A stretch of DNA of 64,000 nt, taken from NCBI GenBank assembly GCA_902781095.1, contig CACZHW010000013.1:1-64000 (forward strand). The letters are read 5' to 3'. The position numbers and the translations under genes were made by a program. Under the pieces are notes generated by a model. It searched no databases. It worked only from the letters and a program-made list of their open reading frames with translations, and was not told where the DNA came from. Within the stretch, counting starts at the first letter, position 1, and every line of letters begins with the position of its first letter. Positions 18,061-27,059 of this stretch are shown one piece after another. Source of the stretch: an uncultured Eubacteriales bacterium. GTDB lineage: Bacteria; Bacillota; Clostridia; Christensenellales; Aristaeellaceae.

Positions 18061-19332
18061 ATGAAGACACTGTATCTGGAATGCGCCATGGGCGCGGCGG
18101 GCGACATGCTGATGGCCGCACTGCTGGAGCTTGTGCCGGATCCTGCGGCATTTCTGCAGCGGATGAACGCGCTGGGCATACCGGGCGTGCACCTTGAAGC
18201 GGAGAAGGCCGCCAAATGCGGCATTACGGGCACACATGTCCGGGTGACGGTGCACGGCGAAGAGGAGCACTCCGAGGACGTGCACCATCATGAAGACGGC
18301 GGCGCGCATCATCATGAACATGCGAATGGTCACAACCACGCGCATACTTTTACCCACGTCCACGATGCGCACGGGCATTCTCATCACGCACACGCCTCCG
18401 TTTCGGAGATTGAGGCTGTCATCGCCTCCCTGCCGGTCTCCGAAAAAGTGAGGGCTGACGCCCGGGCGGTTTACGCGCTGATCGCGGAGGCAGAGAGCCG
18501 GGTGCACGGCCGGCCCGTCAGCGACATCCACTTTCACGAGGTCGGCACGATGGATGCCGTGGCGGACGTAGTCGGCGTCTGTCTGCTGATGGAGCAGATC
18601 GGCGCGGACGAGGTCCTGGCCTCCCCGGTGCACGTGGGATGCGGCCAGGTCCGCTGCATGCACGGCATCCTGCCGGTGCCCGCGCCCGCCACGTCCCAGA
18701 TCCTGCGGGGCGTTCCCATCTACGGCGGACGGATAGAGGGTGAGCTTTGCACGCCCACCGGCGCGGCGCTGCTGCGGCACTTCGTCTCCCGCTTCGGGGA
18801 CAGGCCCGTCATGCGCACTGAAGCCGTCGGCTGCGGCATGGGGCAAAAGGACTTCGAGCAGGCCAACTGCCTGCGGGCGTTTTTAGGGGAAACAGAGAGC
18901 CGCCGCGAGGAAATCACGCGGTTGGAATGCAATCTGGACGACATGACCGGAGAAGACGTCGGCTTCGCCATGGAACAGCTCTTCCGGGAAGGCGCGAGGG
19001 ACGTCTACACGCAGGCCGTCGGCATGAAAAAATCGCGGCCCGGCCTTCTCCTTTGCGTCATCTGCCTGCCGGAGGACGCGGACCGTCTGGCCGCCGTCAT
19101 CATGAAGCATACGACCACGCTGGGCATCCGCCGGCAGGACCTGAGCCGTTACGTGCTGGAGCGCAGCACCCGGACCGTGGAGACGGCGTACGGCCCCGTC
19201 CGGGTCAAAACGGCCTCGGGGATGGGCGTGCGGCGGCAAAAGGCGGAATACGAGGACCTTTCGGCGCTGGCGCAGGCCAACGGCGTTTCGCTTGAGCAGA
19301 TCAGAGAGGAGATTGCTTTCCATGACCGGTGA
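18061..19332 (+). CDS. larC: Nickel-pincer cofactor cyclometallase LarC
   Basis: A 423-residue protein of the LarC (DUF111) family, which inserts nickel into the pyridinium-derived pincer nucleotide used by lactate racemase and related enzymes. It opens with YLECAMGAAGDML as in the family. Residues about 64-115 hold a very histidine-rich stretch (HHHEDGGAHHHEH, HGHSHHAH), a likely nickel store or delivery loop. The downstream half (GAGQ..., METAYGPVRVKTA) is in the same frame, unlike Lactobacillus plantarum where LarC is made across a frameshift. No larA, larB or larE is seen nearby. GGAGGAGG lies before the ATG. Confidence 0.9.
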   Translation: MKTLYLECAMGAAGDMLMAALLELVPDPAAFLQRMNALGIPGVHLEAEKAAKCGITGTHVRVTVHGEEEHSEDVHHHEDGGAHHHEHANGHNHAHTFTHVHDAHGHSHHAHASVSEIEAVIASLPVSEKVRADARAVYALIAEAESRVHGRPVSDIHFHEVGTMDAVADVVGVCLLMEQIGADEVLASPVHVGCGQVRCMHGILPVPAPATSQILRGVPIYGGRIEGELCTPTGAALLRHFVSRFGDRPVMRTEAVGCGMGQKDFEQANCLRAFLGETESRREEITRLECNLDDMTGEDVGFAMEQLFREGARDVYTQAVGMKKSRPGLLLCVICLPEDADRLAAVIMKHTTTLGIRRQDLSRYVLERSTRTVETAYGPVRVKTASGMGVRRQKAEYEDLSALAQANGVSLEQIREEIAFHDR

Positions 19333-19945
19333 CCAGCTGCGGCAGAGCCTGCAGCGCCTCGGAGCCGCACAGCCGAACCCGCAGGCGTCCGAGGCCCTGA
19401 GGGCCGCCTTCAGGGATATCCGGAGCACAGGCCGCATGCTCGTCACCCTCGACGGCCCCTGCGCCTCGGGCAAAACGACGCTGGCCGGGCAGATGGCGGA
19501 AGCGCTGGGCGCCGCCGTGGTGCACACAGACGATTTCGTCGTCCCGCACGCCCAAAAGACCGTGGAGCGGCTGGCCATACCCGGCGGCAACTGCGACGCG
19601 GAGCGCCTCCTGCGGGAAGTCGTTCTGCCCTGGAAGGAAGGGCGGCCGGTCCGATACAGCCGTTACGACTGCGGCGCGGACTGTCTGCTTCCGCAGGAAA
19701 CGCTCCCTCCCTGTGACGTCCTGATCCTGGAAGGCAGCTACAGCAACCTGCCGGATTTACGCGCCCGCGCCGACGTACGGATCTTTGTCGACGCGCCGTG
19801 GTCCGTTAGGGAGGCGCGCCTGCGCCAAAGGGAGACGGCGGAATCCCTTCGGCGGTTTTATGACCGCTGGATCCCGCTGGAGGACGCCTATTTCCGGGCT
19901 TACGGATTGCCGGATGACGCGTGTATCGTCCTGCGCGGAGCGTAA
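19322..19945 (+). CDS. Small P-loop kinase, uridine kinase-like
   Basis: 207 residues. Walker A is GPCASGKTT near residue 47, followed by VVHTDDFVVP, the Asp-bearing segment that in uridine kinases positions the substrate, and later ILEGSYSNLP and an arginine-rich lid VREARLRQRE. This is the pattern of nucleoside or small-molecule kinases of the uridine kinase/phosphoribulokinase group. The first ~40 residues have no clear match. ATG 19322 overlaps the end of larC by 11 bp, so the two are likely co-translated. A role linked to LarC is not established. Confidence 0.7.
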   Translation: MTGDQLRQSLQRLGAAQPNPQASEALRAAFRDIRSTGRMLVTLDGPCASGKTTLAGQMAEALGAAVVHTDDFVVPHAQKTVERLAIPGGNCDAERLLREVVLPWKEGRPVRYSRYDCGADCLLPQETLPPCDVLILEGSYSNLPDLRARADVRIFVDAPWSVREARLRQRETAESLRRFYDRWIPLEDAYFRAYGLPDDACIVLRGA

Positions 19946-20183
19946 ACGAGAGTCTCCAGCCGATACATTTTTCATACAAGAGAGCACAGTTTTTTTCCGG
20001 GGTACCCTTCGACGGATGCCTCCGGAAGAACAGCTGTGCTCCCTTTGTATTTCTCATGGGACCGACTTCCGGCGGACATGGGCTGTCCGGACAGGCATCC
20101 CGGAAAACCGGCGTGGATTCTCACAAAATAATTCGTTTTATAGCAGGATCAAAGATAAGGTTAAGGATGTGAAAAATGGAAAA
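19946..20183. other. Non-coding gap with nested inverted repeats
   Basis: No convincing gene. Two nested inverted repeats occur: AGCACAG (19983-19989) with CTGTGCT (20034-20040), and inside it TTCCGG (19995-20000) with CCGGAA (20022-20027). GGGTACCC also lies inside. It is followed by CCCTTTGTATTT, so it could be a weak terminator of the larC-kinase unit. The rest holds nothing recognisable before the promoter at 20184. Confidence 0.35.
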
Positions 20184-20213
20184 TTGACGATTCTTCAGGT
20201 GGAACCCTAAAAT
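20184..20213 (+). promoter_or_regulatory. Promoter of the sugar ABC operon
   Basis: TTGACG (20184-20189), 18-bp spacer, TAAAAT (20208-20213), about 62 bp before the first permease start. Confidence 0.65.
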
Positions 20214-20275
20214 CAAGATGAAATCTTCACAAATGAAGAGGCCGTTTCAACAACAACCTGGAAGGAAGGGTGCCG

Positions 20276-21229
20276 ATGCTAAGGGAATCTGCGGCAAAAA
20301 ACCGAGGGGAAAAATTGAAATCCTACGCAGTGGACCAACGATTGAAATTCAAGCGTTCCATACCGCTGCTTCTGATGTTTCTTCCGGCCATCGTCTACTT
20401 TGTCGTCTTCAAGTACGTTCCGATGCTGGGCCTGCAGATCGCCTTCCGCAATTACTTCCTGATGGACGGAATCTGGAAGAGCCCGTGGGTCGGCCTGGAC
20501 AACTTCCGTTTCCTGCTCAGCAGCAGTCAGACGCTGGCCACCATCCGGAATACCTTCGTCCTGGGCATTCTCGGCGTGCTGGTTTCCTTCCCGGTTCCCA
20601 TCCTGATCGCGCTGCTTTTCAACGAAGTCCGCAACAGGACATACAAGAATCTGGTGCAGTCTTTCTACTATATGCCCCATTTCCTGTCCTGGGTGGTCGT
20701 AGGCGGTATCTTTACCGGTATCTTTGCCTTGGACAGCGGCATTATCAACGCGATTACCTACAAGCTTTTCGGGTTTAAATACGCTTATCTTTATAATGAA
20801 GGTTCGTGGATTGCCGTCTTCCTGTCCGCCCGGATCTGGAAAGAAGGGGGCTTCAGCGCCATCATCTATCTGGCGGCGCTGACCAACGTGCCGCCCGAGC
20901 TCTACGAAGCCGCCGCCATCGACGGGGCGGGCAAGCTCAAGCGCATCATCCACATCACGCTGCCCAGCATCATTCCTACCATTATCACCATGCTGATTAT
21001 CAACATGGGCAAGGTAATGGAGATCGGCTTCGACCAGGTCTACACCATGCAGAACGACGTCGTGTACAACGTCTCCGAGGTCATCAGCACCTACGTGTAT
21101 AAAATCGGTCTTGGACGCGGCCAGTTCAGCCTGTCGACGGCCATGGGGCTTTTTGAATCCATCGTCAGTCTCACCCTGGTTCTGATTACCAACGCAATCG
21201 CCAAACGCTTTGACAAGGGCTTGTGGTAA
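20276..21229 (+). CDS. Carbohydrate ABC permease, LplB type
   Basis: A 317-residue inner membrane permease with six hydrophobic segments. It carries the EAAxxDGAxxxxxFxxIxLP loop that docks the ATPase (YEAAAIDGAGKLKRIIHITLP). The start FKYVPMLGLQIAF is typical of the LplB/YtcP-associated permeases that import oligogalacturonides, rhamnogalacturonan or other polysaccharide fragments. ATG 20276 was preferred over GTG 20270 because of AAGGAAGG spacing. It begins a three-gene uptake operon with no ATPase gene, so a shared MsmK/UgpC-type ATPase must serve it. Confidence 0.9.
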   Translation: MLRESAAKNRGEKLKSYAVDQRLKFKRSIPLLLMFLPAIVYFVVFKYVPMLGLQIAFRNYFLMDGIWKSPWVGLDNFRFLLSSSQTLATIRNTFVLGILGVLVSFPVPILIALLFNEVRNRTYKNLVQSFYYMPHFLSWVVVGGIFTGIFALDSGIINAITYKLFGFKYAYLYNEGSWIAVFLSARIWKEGGFSAIIYLAALTNVPPELYEAAAIDGAGKLKRIIHITLPSIIPTIITMLIINMGKVMEIGFDQVYTMQNDVVYNVSEVISTYVYKIGLGRGQFSLSTAMGLFESIVSLTLVLITNAIAKRFDKGLW

Positions 21230-21240
21230 GGAGGCGCCGC

Positions 21241-22119
21241 ATGAGAACGACGAGATCGGAGAAAATCTTTTACGCCGTCAATTATGTCATCCTGACGCTG
21301 GGCGCCATGATCTGTCTGCTGCCCTTCCTTCATGTCGCTTCCCAGTCGCTCAGTTCTTACCGGGCGAACACATCCGGCATGGTCGGCATCGTCCCGGTGG
21401 AGTTCAACGTGGACGCCTACAAGCAGCTGTTTCAGGGCACACGCATTCTGCCCGCCCTGTTCAACAGCGTAAAGATCACCGTCGTGGGAACGGTGCTGAG
21501 CATGCTCTGCTCCGTCATGGCAGCCTATCCGCTGAGCCGGAAGCATTTCTGGGGACGGAAATTCTTCATGAAGGCGATCGTCTTCACCATGCTCTTCAAC
21601 GGCGGCATGATCCCCACCTACCTCAACATGCGCTCTCTGGGTCTGGTCAATTCCTACGGCGCGCTGTGGATGCTGAATCTGATCAACCCGTACAACATGA
21701 TCATCCTGCGGAGCTTCTTTGAGGAGATGCCCCAGGAGCTGATTGACGCGGCGAAAATTGACGGCTGTACGGAAATGCAGACGCTGTGGTACATCATCCT
21801 GCCGCTGTCCCTGCCTGTGCTGGTCACGGTCGGCATGTTCTACCTGATCTGGTACTGGGATCTGTTCCAGGGCGTGCTGATCTATATCACGGATACCAAA
21901 AAGTACAATCTGGTGGTTCTGGTCAACCAGCTGATCAATCAGAATGACATTCTGGACAAGCTCAACCGCCGCTCCAGCTCGGCGATGGCCGTGCAGATTG
22001 CCCCGGAGATGATCCGCGCCGCAGGAATTATGGTCATGGTGATCCCGATGGTGTGCATCTATCCGTTCCTGCAAAAGTATTTTGTAAAGGGCGTCATGAT
22101 CGGTTCGGTGAAGGGCTGA
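21241..22119 (+). CDS. Carbohydrate ABC permease, YtcP type
   Basis: A 292-residue second permease of the same importer, with six hydrophobic segments and the docking loop IDAAKIDGCTEMQTLWYIILP. The LRSFFEEMPQEL and FNGGMIPTYLN segments are typical of the YtcP/LplC group. ATG 21241 is preceded by AAGGAGG, 11 bp after the LplB-type stop, so the two subunits are made together. Confidence 0.9.
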   Translation: MRTTRSEKIFYAVNYVILTLGAMICLLPFLHVASQSLSSYRANTSGMVGIVPVEFNVDAYKQLFQGTRILPALFNSVKITVVGTVLSMLCSVMAAYPLSRKHFWGRKFFMKAIVFTMLFNGGMIPTYLNMRSLGLVNSYGALWMLNLINPYNMIILRSFFEEMPQELIDAAKIDGCTEMQTLWYIILPLSLPVLVTVGMFYLIWYWDLFQGVLIYITDTKKYNLVVLVNQLINQNDILDKLNRRSSSAMAVQIAPEMIRAAGIMVMVIPMVCIYPFLQKYFVKGVMIGSVKG

Positions 22120-22135
22120 TACAAAGGAAGAGGGA

Positions 22136-22165
22136 TTGAACGTAAATCCGCTCTCCATGTATAAT
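22136..22165 (+). promoter_or_regulatory. Internal promoter before the binding-protein gene
   Basis: TTGAAC (22136-22141), 18-bp spacer, TATAAT (22160-22165), 20 bp before the ATG. It would give extra transcript for the binding protein, which such systems need in excess. Confidence 0.65.
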
Positions 22166-22184
22166 AGAAAAGGAGGAACTCCCC

Positions 22185-23762
22185 ATGAAGAAAAGCATCT
22201 CTGTCCTGCTGCTGACGGCCATGCTGGTTTCCATGCTGGCGCTGCCCGGCGGTGCGCTGGCCGACAAGCCCCGCCTGACCGTGGCCGGTGAAGCCGACCA
22301 GGCCATGCCCGAAGGGTATGGCACCGTGGAGGAAAACCAGTGGGTCGACTGGATCCGGGAAAACGGACCTGCCGACATCGAAGTCATCGCCATCTCCGAG
22401 GACAACGATCTGGAGCGCTACAGCATGCTGATGGCCTCCGGCACCGCGCCGGATATCATCTATTCCGGCGATCCCGTCACCATGAATACGCTGATCAACC
22501 AGCGGCTGCTGATGCCCCTGGACGACGTCATTGAAAAGTACAGCGTAGAGTACAAAGCCCGGCTGGAAAAGTATCCCTTCCTGCGGGATCTGGGCTCCGT
22601 GGACGGCAAGCTGTATCTGCTGGGTGCTCCGTCCGCTGCCGTCATGCCGGAGCAGGTGCGTTTCATCCGTGTGGACTGGCTGGAAAAGCTGGGGCTTGAA
22701 ATGCCCACCACCGTGGACGAATATCTGGAAGTGGCCCGTGCGTTTGCAAAGAACGATCCCGACGGGAACGGCGTGGACGACACCTACGGCACCAACCTGA
22801 GCGGCAAGGGCAGCGTCATGATCGACTGGATGTTCGGCGATGCCCGCTGGTTTATCCGCGACGGAAAAATGGTCATGGACCTTGCCCCCAGCATGCAGGC
22901 CAGCATGTTTAAGAAGACGCTGTTTGACGAGGGCATCGTGGACCGCGACTACCTGATCGACAACAAGGGCTCCAAGGCCCAGCAGGACTGGGTCAACGGC
23001 AAGCTGGGCATCTTCCAGACCAACCGCAGCGTGACCCCCAGCGCCTTCAACATCTATAAAACCCTGATGGCCAACTGTCCCGAGGCCAAGGTGGCCGTGC
23101 TGCCCAACCTGGAAGGCCCCAACGGCACCTTCTCCATGGACACCTATAACCCCATCGACTTTGAGGTGGCCGTCAATGCCGCCTGCAAGGATCCCAAGCT
23201 GGCCATCGAGTTCATCGACTTCATGATCCGCGACGACACACAGATGACGCTGACCCAGGGCATCGAGGGCGTGCACTACACCCTCAACGAAAACGGCGCG
23301 CCCGTGCCCATCAATCCCGAGACCATCGACGATGAGATGTCCGGCGCCATCGTGTTCCTGGAGACCTATGACGTAGGCGACAAGGTCATCAATTACCTGA
23401 ACCCCGAAAACCCGCTTGAGAAGAGCTACATCGACATCCTGAACGACGTGGACCACCTGGTCAGGAAGGATCAGCCCATCCCGCTGTTTACCTTTGCCTG
23501 CCTGTATCCCGTGATGCCCAACGACATCAACATGATCTACTCCAACACGATGGACCGCATCGACGACACCTGGGTCAACTTCATCGTGCAGGGCAAGATG
23601 GAGGACGCCCAGAAGACTTTGGATCAGGCAAACCAGATGTGGGAATCCGCGGGCGGCAAAAAAGTGGAAGAGTGGTGCGACGCGTGGTACCAGGAGAACA
23701 AGGATACTTATATGTTCACCGACGACGTGTACGACGCCTTCGGCGCGCCCTACGAGAAATAA
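22185..23762 (+). CDS. Extracellular sugar-binding protein of the ABC importer
   Basis: A 525-residue family 1 (LipO/YtcQ-like) solute-binding protein. It has a signal peptide ending GGALA-DK with no lipobox cysteine, where members in Bacillota are usually lipoproteins. YSMLMASGTAPDIIYSG and AFAKNDPDGNGVDDTYG (a calcium-binding-like DPDGNGVDDT loop) are family hallmarks. The last third contains WYQENKDTYMF, seen in long-chain polysaccharide binders. It works with the two permeases upstream. The ligand is probably an oligosaccharide; which one is unknown. GGAGG precedes the ATG. Confidence 0.88.
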   Translation: MKKSISVLLLTAMLVSMLALPGGALADKPRLTVAGEADQAMPEGYGTVEENQWVDWIRENGPADIEVIAISEDNDLERYSMLMASGTAPDIIYSGDPVTMNTLINQRLLMPLDDVIEKYSVEYKARLEKYPFLRDLGSVDGKLYLLGAPSAAVMPEQVRFIRVDWLEKLGLEMPTTVDEYLEVARAFAKNDPDGNGVDDTYGTNLSGKGSVMIDWMFGDARWFIRDGKMVMDLAPSMQASMFKKTLFDEGIVDRDYLIDNKGSKAQQDWVNGKLGIFQTNRSVTPSAFNIYKTLMANCPEAKVAVLPNLEGPNGTFSMDTYNPIDFEVAVNAACKDPKLAIEFIDFMIRDDTQMTLTQGIEGVHYTLNENGAPVPINPETIDDEMSGAIVFLETYDVGDKVINYLNPENPLEKSYIDILNDVDHLVRKDQPIPLFTFACLYPVMPNDINMIYSNTMDRIDDTWVNFIVQGKMEDAQKTLDQANQMWESAGGKKVEEWCDAWYQENKDTYMFTDDVYDAFGAPYEK

Positions 23763-23843
23763 GCTTTACACGCCGCTTCATGACGGGATGACCGCGGATT
23801 CCGCGGCCATCCCTTTACCCGTTTTATGAAAAGCAGGTGCAGT

Positions 23844-25997
23844 ATGAAAAAGAGCTGGATGAACCGGCTGATGATCTCCTATCTGCCGGTCTATTTGGTC
23901 AGTACGTCGGCCATCATCGTCTTTTTGGTGATGTCCATCATTCATGCTGCCCGCAACGATCTGAACGCGGCCAACCAGGCGCTGGTAACGCAGATTTGTT
24001 ACAGTGTGGACGACCTGACCAGCCGTGTGGACCGCAGCACCGTCAAGAATCTGTATCTGAACAAAGACGTGGCTGGCGTACTGACCGGCGGATTGCAGAC
24101 GGAAAACAACGTCTACTACACACGGTATCTGATGTACGACGCCATCCGGGATTTCATGATCGGCAACAGCGAGGTGCACTCGGTCTACCTCTACAGCAAA
24201 AGCGACGATTCTGTGCTGACGGACGGCGGACTCTACGCCCTGGCAGATTTTTACGACCGGGAATTTATGACGGAGTTTGCCGCTTCGGTCTCCTTTGCTG
24301 AATGGAGCGGTGTCCGGCAAATCCCGTCCGTAGACGGCGGACGGCCGGAAACCGTGGTCTCCCTGATCCGCAATGTGGCGTACAGCGGACTGATTGTAGT
24401 CAATGTCCCCGTAGTGAAAATCCGCCAGTCCGTCGCCGACCTGCAGTTCACGCCGAACCATTACGCAGAACTGGTTGACGCCGAAGGCAATGTTCTCCTG
24501 TCTCTTCACGCCGATGGAGAAACAAATGTCTCCGGCATGCAAAACAGCAAACAAACAAAGAGCGGCTGGCAGGTCCGCGGCGGCCTGATACGGGGAAGGG
24601 GGCTGGCCGCGGTTGAAATCACCTCCGTCCTGTGGCTGTTGATCAGCGCAGCGGTGATATTAATCGGCGTTTTGTCCATCCGCAGGCAAAGCAAAAAGCA
24701 TTACGAGCCCATCGCCCGCATCGTCAGCGACATCCGGGAGATGGACGGGGCCGCAGCCCTGCAGGCACAGGAAAACGAATTCCATCTCATTTCCCGCACA
24801 ATCCACTCCTTCGGCAGCCAGGTGGAGGATTACCGCAGAAGCCGCCGAATCCGCGAGATCCTGCTGGGCAGGGCACAGCCGCAGAGCGATGCAGGCAGCG
24901 CCGGGACGTATGTCATCATGGTGCTGGAAGTGGGCGCAGACGGCGCCGGAGAAAACCGGCTGGAGTACTGCGACCGGCTGCAGTCTTATATAGAGAGCCG
25001 GTGGAACGGCAAAGAAACCGGGCTGGTATGGTCCGGCTGGATGACGGACAGCCGGCTGGCGCTGGTTTGGGAAAACCCGGAGGACCCGCTTCTTCCGGAC
25101 GCCGCGGAACAGATGGGCGCCTGGATCCGGGAGCGCGGCAGGCCGGGGACCGTTATCGGTATCAGCGGCAGGGCGCAGGGGACCGGCGGATTGGCCGCCG
25201 CCTATCAGGAAGCCTCCACTGCGCTGAATTACAAAGCTGTGCATCAGTCCGGCGACGCAATTCCTTACACGGCCCGGATGGACGAAGATGCGCCGCATGG
25301 CCGCGGCGCCATCGAAACCCTCCAGAGCCTCGTGGATCTTTTCCAAAGCGGGAGCGAAACGTGGACCGGCGCGTTCGACAGATGGAATGAAGATCTGAGG
25401 AAGAGGGAAGTCTCCTGCAGCGAGATGAAGCACCAGTACCGGCTGCTGGTGGAGGCGCTCGATACGGTCATCCGCAAACGGCCGGCGGTGTTTATCTCTG
25501 CCTGGGAAAAGCTTGCAGCGCCCCAGTTGAATGCGCTCCTGATCGAAACCGATTATCTTTCCGAAATCAGCAGCGGCTTCCGGTCCGTGCTGCAGGGACT
25601 CTTCGAGCAGTATGCAGCCATCAACAATGAGAAGCGGGAACACTCAGCCATAAGGGAAATCCGCAGCCTGATTGACAGCCGCTACACAGACGCGGATTTG
25701 TCCCTGACCATTGTGGCGGAAGCACTGGGCATGAACCCGAACTACGTCAGCACGCTGATCCGGGAAGAAACCGGCACTACGTTTACCCGCATGGTCAGCC
25801 AGAAGAGGATAGACAAAGCACGGGACTTGCTGGCGAATACCGGCATGCAGATCAACGCCGTTGCGGAGGCTGTCGGCTTTGCAAACGTCGTTTCTTTTAA
25901 CAGGCTCTTTAAGCAGACGACGGGCATGGCGCCCGGCGAATACCGGAAGCAGGCGCAGTACGGGCAAACGCAGCCGCCGGATCCGGCGGAATCATAA
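23844..25997 (+). CDS. Membrane-bound sensor/AraC-type transcription regulator
   Basis: A 717-residue one-component regulator. Hydrophobic segments near residues 7-30 and 255-275 bracket an extracellular region of about 225 residues that looks like a dCache sensor. Residues about 280-600 are cytoplasmic linker, and the last 100 form an AraC double helix-turn-helix (SLTIVAEALGMNPNYVSTLIREETG and INAVAEAVGFANVVSFNRLFKQTTG). It takes the place of the separate YesM/YesN two-component pair usual for these ABC systems. It likely senses the sugar or its bound binding protein and controls the operon upstream. ATG 23844 was chosen, with AGGTG upstream; the earlier ATG has no RBS. Confidence 0.85.
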   Translation: MKKSWMNRLMISYLPVYLVSTSAIIVFLVMSIIHAARNDLNAANQALVTQICYSVDDLTSRVDRSTVKNLYLNKDVAGVLTGGLQTENNVYYTRYLMYDAIRDFMIGNSEVHSVYLYSKSDDSVLTDGGLYALADFYDREFMTEFAASVSFAEWSGVRQIPSVDGGRPETVVSLIRNVAYSGLIVVNVPVVKIRQSVADLQFTPNHYAELVDAEGNVLLSLHADGETNVSGMQNSKQTKSGWQVRGGLIRGRGLAAVEITSVLWLLISAAVILIGVLSIRRQSKKHYEPIARIVSDIREMDGAAALQAQENEFHLISRTIHSFGSQVEDYRRSRRIREILLGRAQPQSDAGSAGTYVIMVLEVGADGAGENRLEYCDRLQSYIESRWNGKETGLVWSGWMTDSRLALVWENPEDPLLPDAAEQMGAWIRERGRPGTVIGISGRAQGTGGLAAAYQEASTALNYKAVHQSGDAIPYTARMDEDAPHGRGAIETLQSLVDLFQSGSETWTGAFDRWNEDLRKREVSCSEMKHQYRLLVEALDTVIRKRPAVFISAWEKLAAPQLNALLIETDYLSEISSGFRSVLQGLFEQYAAINNEKREHSAIREIRSLIDSRYTDADLSLTIVAEALGMNPNYVSTLIREETGTTFTRMVSQKRIDKARDLLANTGMQINAVAEAVGFANVVSFNRLFKQTTGMAPGEYRKQAQYGQTQPPDPAES

Positions 25998-26005
25998 GCG
26001 AATGA

Positions 26006-26034
26006 CAAAAAGGACCGCGATGCGGCCCTTTTTG
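26006..26034. terminator. Bidirectional terminator after the AraC-type gene
   Basis: Arms 26006-26018 and 26022-26034 pair (CAAAAAGG-CCGC / GCGG-CCTTTTTG) with one mismatch. The U-run is good on the plus strand, and the A-run makes it work for the convergent dehydrogenase too. Confidence 0.8.
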
Positions 26035-26083
26035 TATATCTTCAGGCAGAGAGTCCGTCTGTGCCTTTGGAAAGACAGCTGTC

Positions 26084-27049
26084 TTACGCGTTGACGACGT
26101 GGACGGGCACGCCGGACAGATAAGCCCGGACATTTTCGACGGTGCAGTCCATGATCCGCTGCCGGCTCTCCTTCGGCGCCCAGGAGATGTGCGGGGTGAT
26201 GAAGCAGTTCCTGGCGCCAAGCAGCGGGTTGTCGCCGCGAATGGGCTCGGTCGAAACCACGTCCAAGCCGGCGGCGGCCACCTTTCCTGCGTTCAGCGCG
26301 TCCGCCAGGTCCTGCTCGACGACGAGCTGTCCCCGGGCGTTGTTGATCAGGATGACGCCGTCCTTCATCTTCGCGATGGTCTCCCGGCAGATGATCCCTT
26401 CCGTCTCCGGGAACAGGGGGCAGTGCAGCGCGATGACGTCGGACGCGGACAGCAGGGTGTCCAGATCCGTGTATTCCGCGATGGCTTTTCCGGATTCGTT
26501 CGGATGGCCGTCGCACGCCAGGATCTTCATGCCCATGGCCTTTGCAATCCGGCCCGTCGTCTGGCCGATCCGCCCGAAGCCGATGATGCCCAGGGTCTTC
26601 CCGCTCAGCTCGATCAGCGGATAGTCCCAGTAGCACCAATCCTTATTGTGCTCCCAGTTACCGGCGTGCACGCTCTCGTTGTGGTGCCCGATATGATGGC
26701 AGATTTCCAGCAGCAGCGCGATGGCAAACTGGGCCACGCTTTCCGTCCCGTAGGCGGGCACGTTCGAAACGGCGATGCCCTTCTCTTTTGCATAAGCATA
26801 GTCGACCACGTTGTAGCCCGTCGCCAGGACGGAGATGAAGCGAACGCCGGGGCAGGCATCCAGCACGGCGCGCGTGATGGGCGTCTTGTTGGTCAGCACC
26901 ACTTCGGCATCCCCGATCCGCCGGACGGCCTCCTGCTCGTCCGTCAGGCTGGTCCTGTCGTATACGGTCAATTCACCGAGGGCAGCCAGAGTGTCCCAGC
27001 TGAGGTCTCCGGGGTTTTCGGTATATCCGTCCAATACTACGATCTTCAT
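26084..27049 (-). CDS. D-2-hydroxyacid dehydrogenase (glycerate dehydrogenase-like)
   Basis: 321 residues. It reduces 2-keto acids (hydroxypyruvate, glyoxylate or similar) with NAD(P)H. The Rossmann motif is GIIGFGRIGQTTG, and the catalytic Arg, Glu and His lie in NNARGQLV, STEPI and ITPHISWAP. ATG 27049 has GAGGAG upstream. It is the second gene of a unit with the aldolase, 10 bp apart. Aldolase plus reductase is the logic of aldaric or sugar-acid catabolism (for example glucarate to tartronate semialdehyde to glycerate), but here the reductase is of the D-2-hydroxyacid family and the true substrate is open. Confidence 0.88.
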   Translation of the reverse strand: MKIVVLDGYTENPGDLSWDTLAALGELTVYDRTSLTDEQEAVRRIGDAEVVLTNKTPITRAVLDACPGVRFISVLATGYNVVDYAYAKEKGIAVSNVPAYGTESVAQFAIALLLEICHHIGHHNESVHAGNWEHNKDWCYWDYPLIELSGKTLGIIGFGRIGQTTGRIAKAMGMKILACDGHPNESGKAIAEYTDLDTLLSASDVIALHCPLFPETEGIICRETIAKMKDGVILINNARGQLVVEQDLADALNAGKVAAAGLDVVSTEPIRGDNPLLGARNCFITPHISWAPKESRQRIMDCTVENVRAYLSGVPVHVVNA

Positions 27050-27059
27050 GCTTTTCTCC

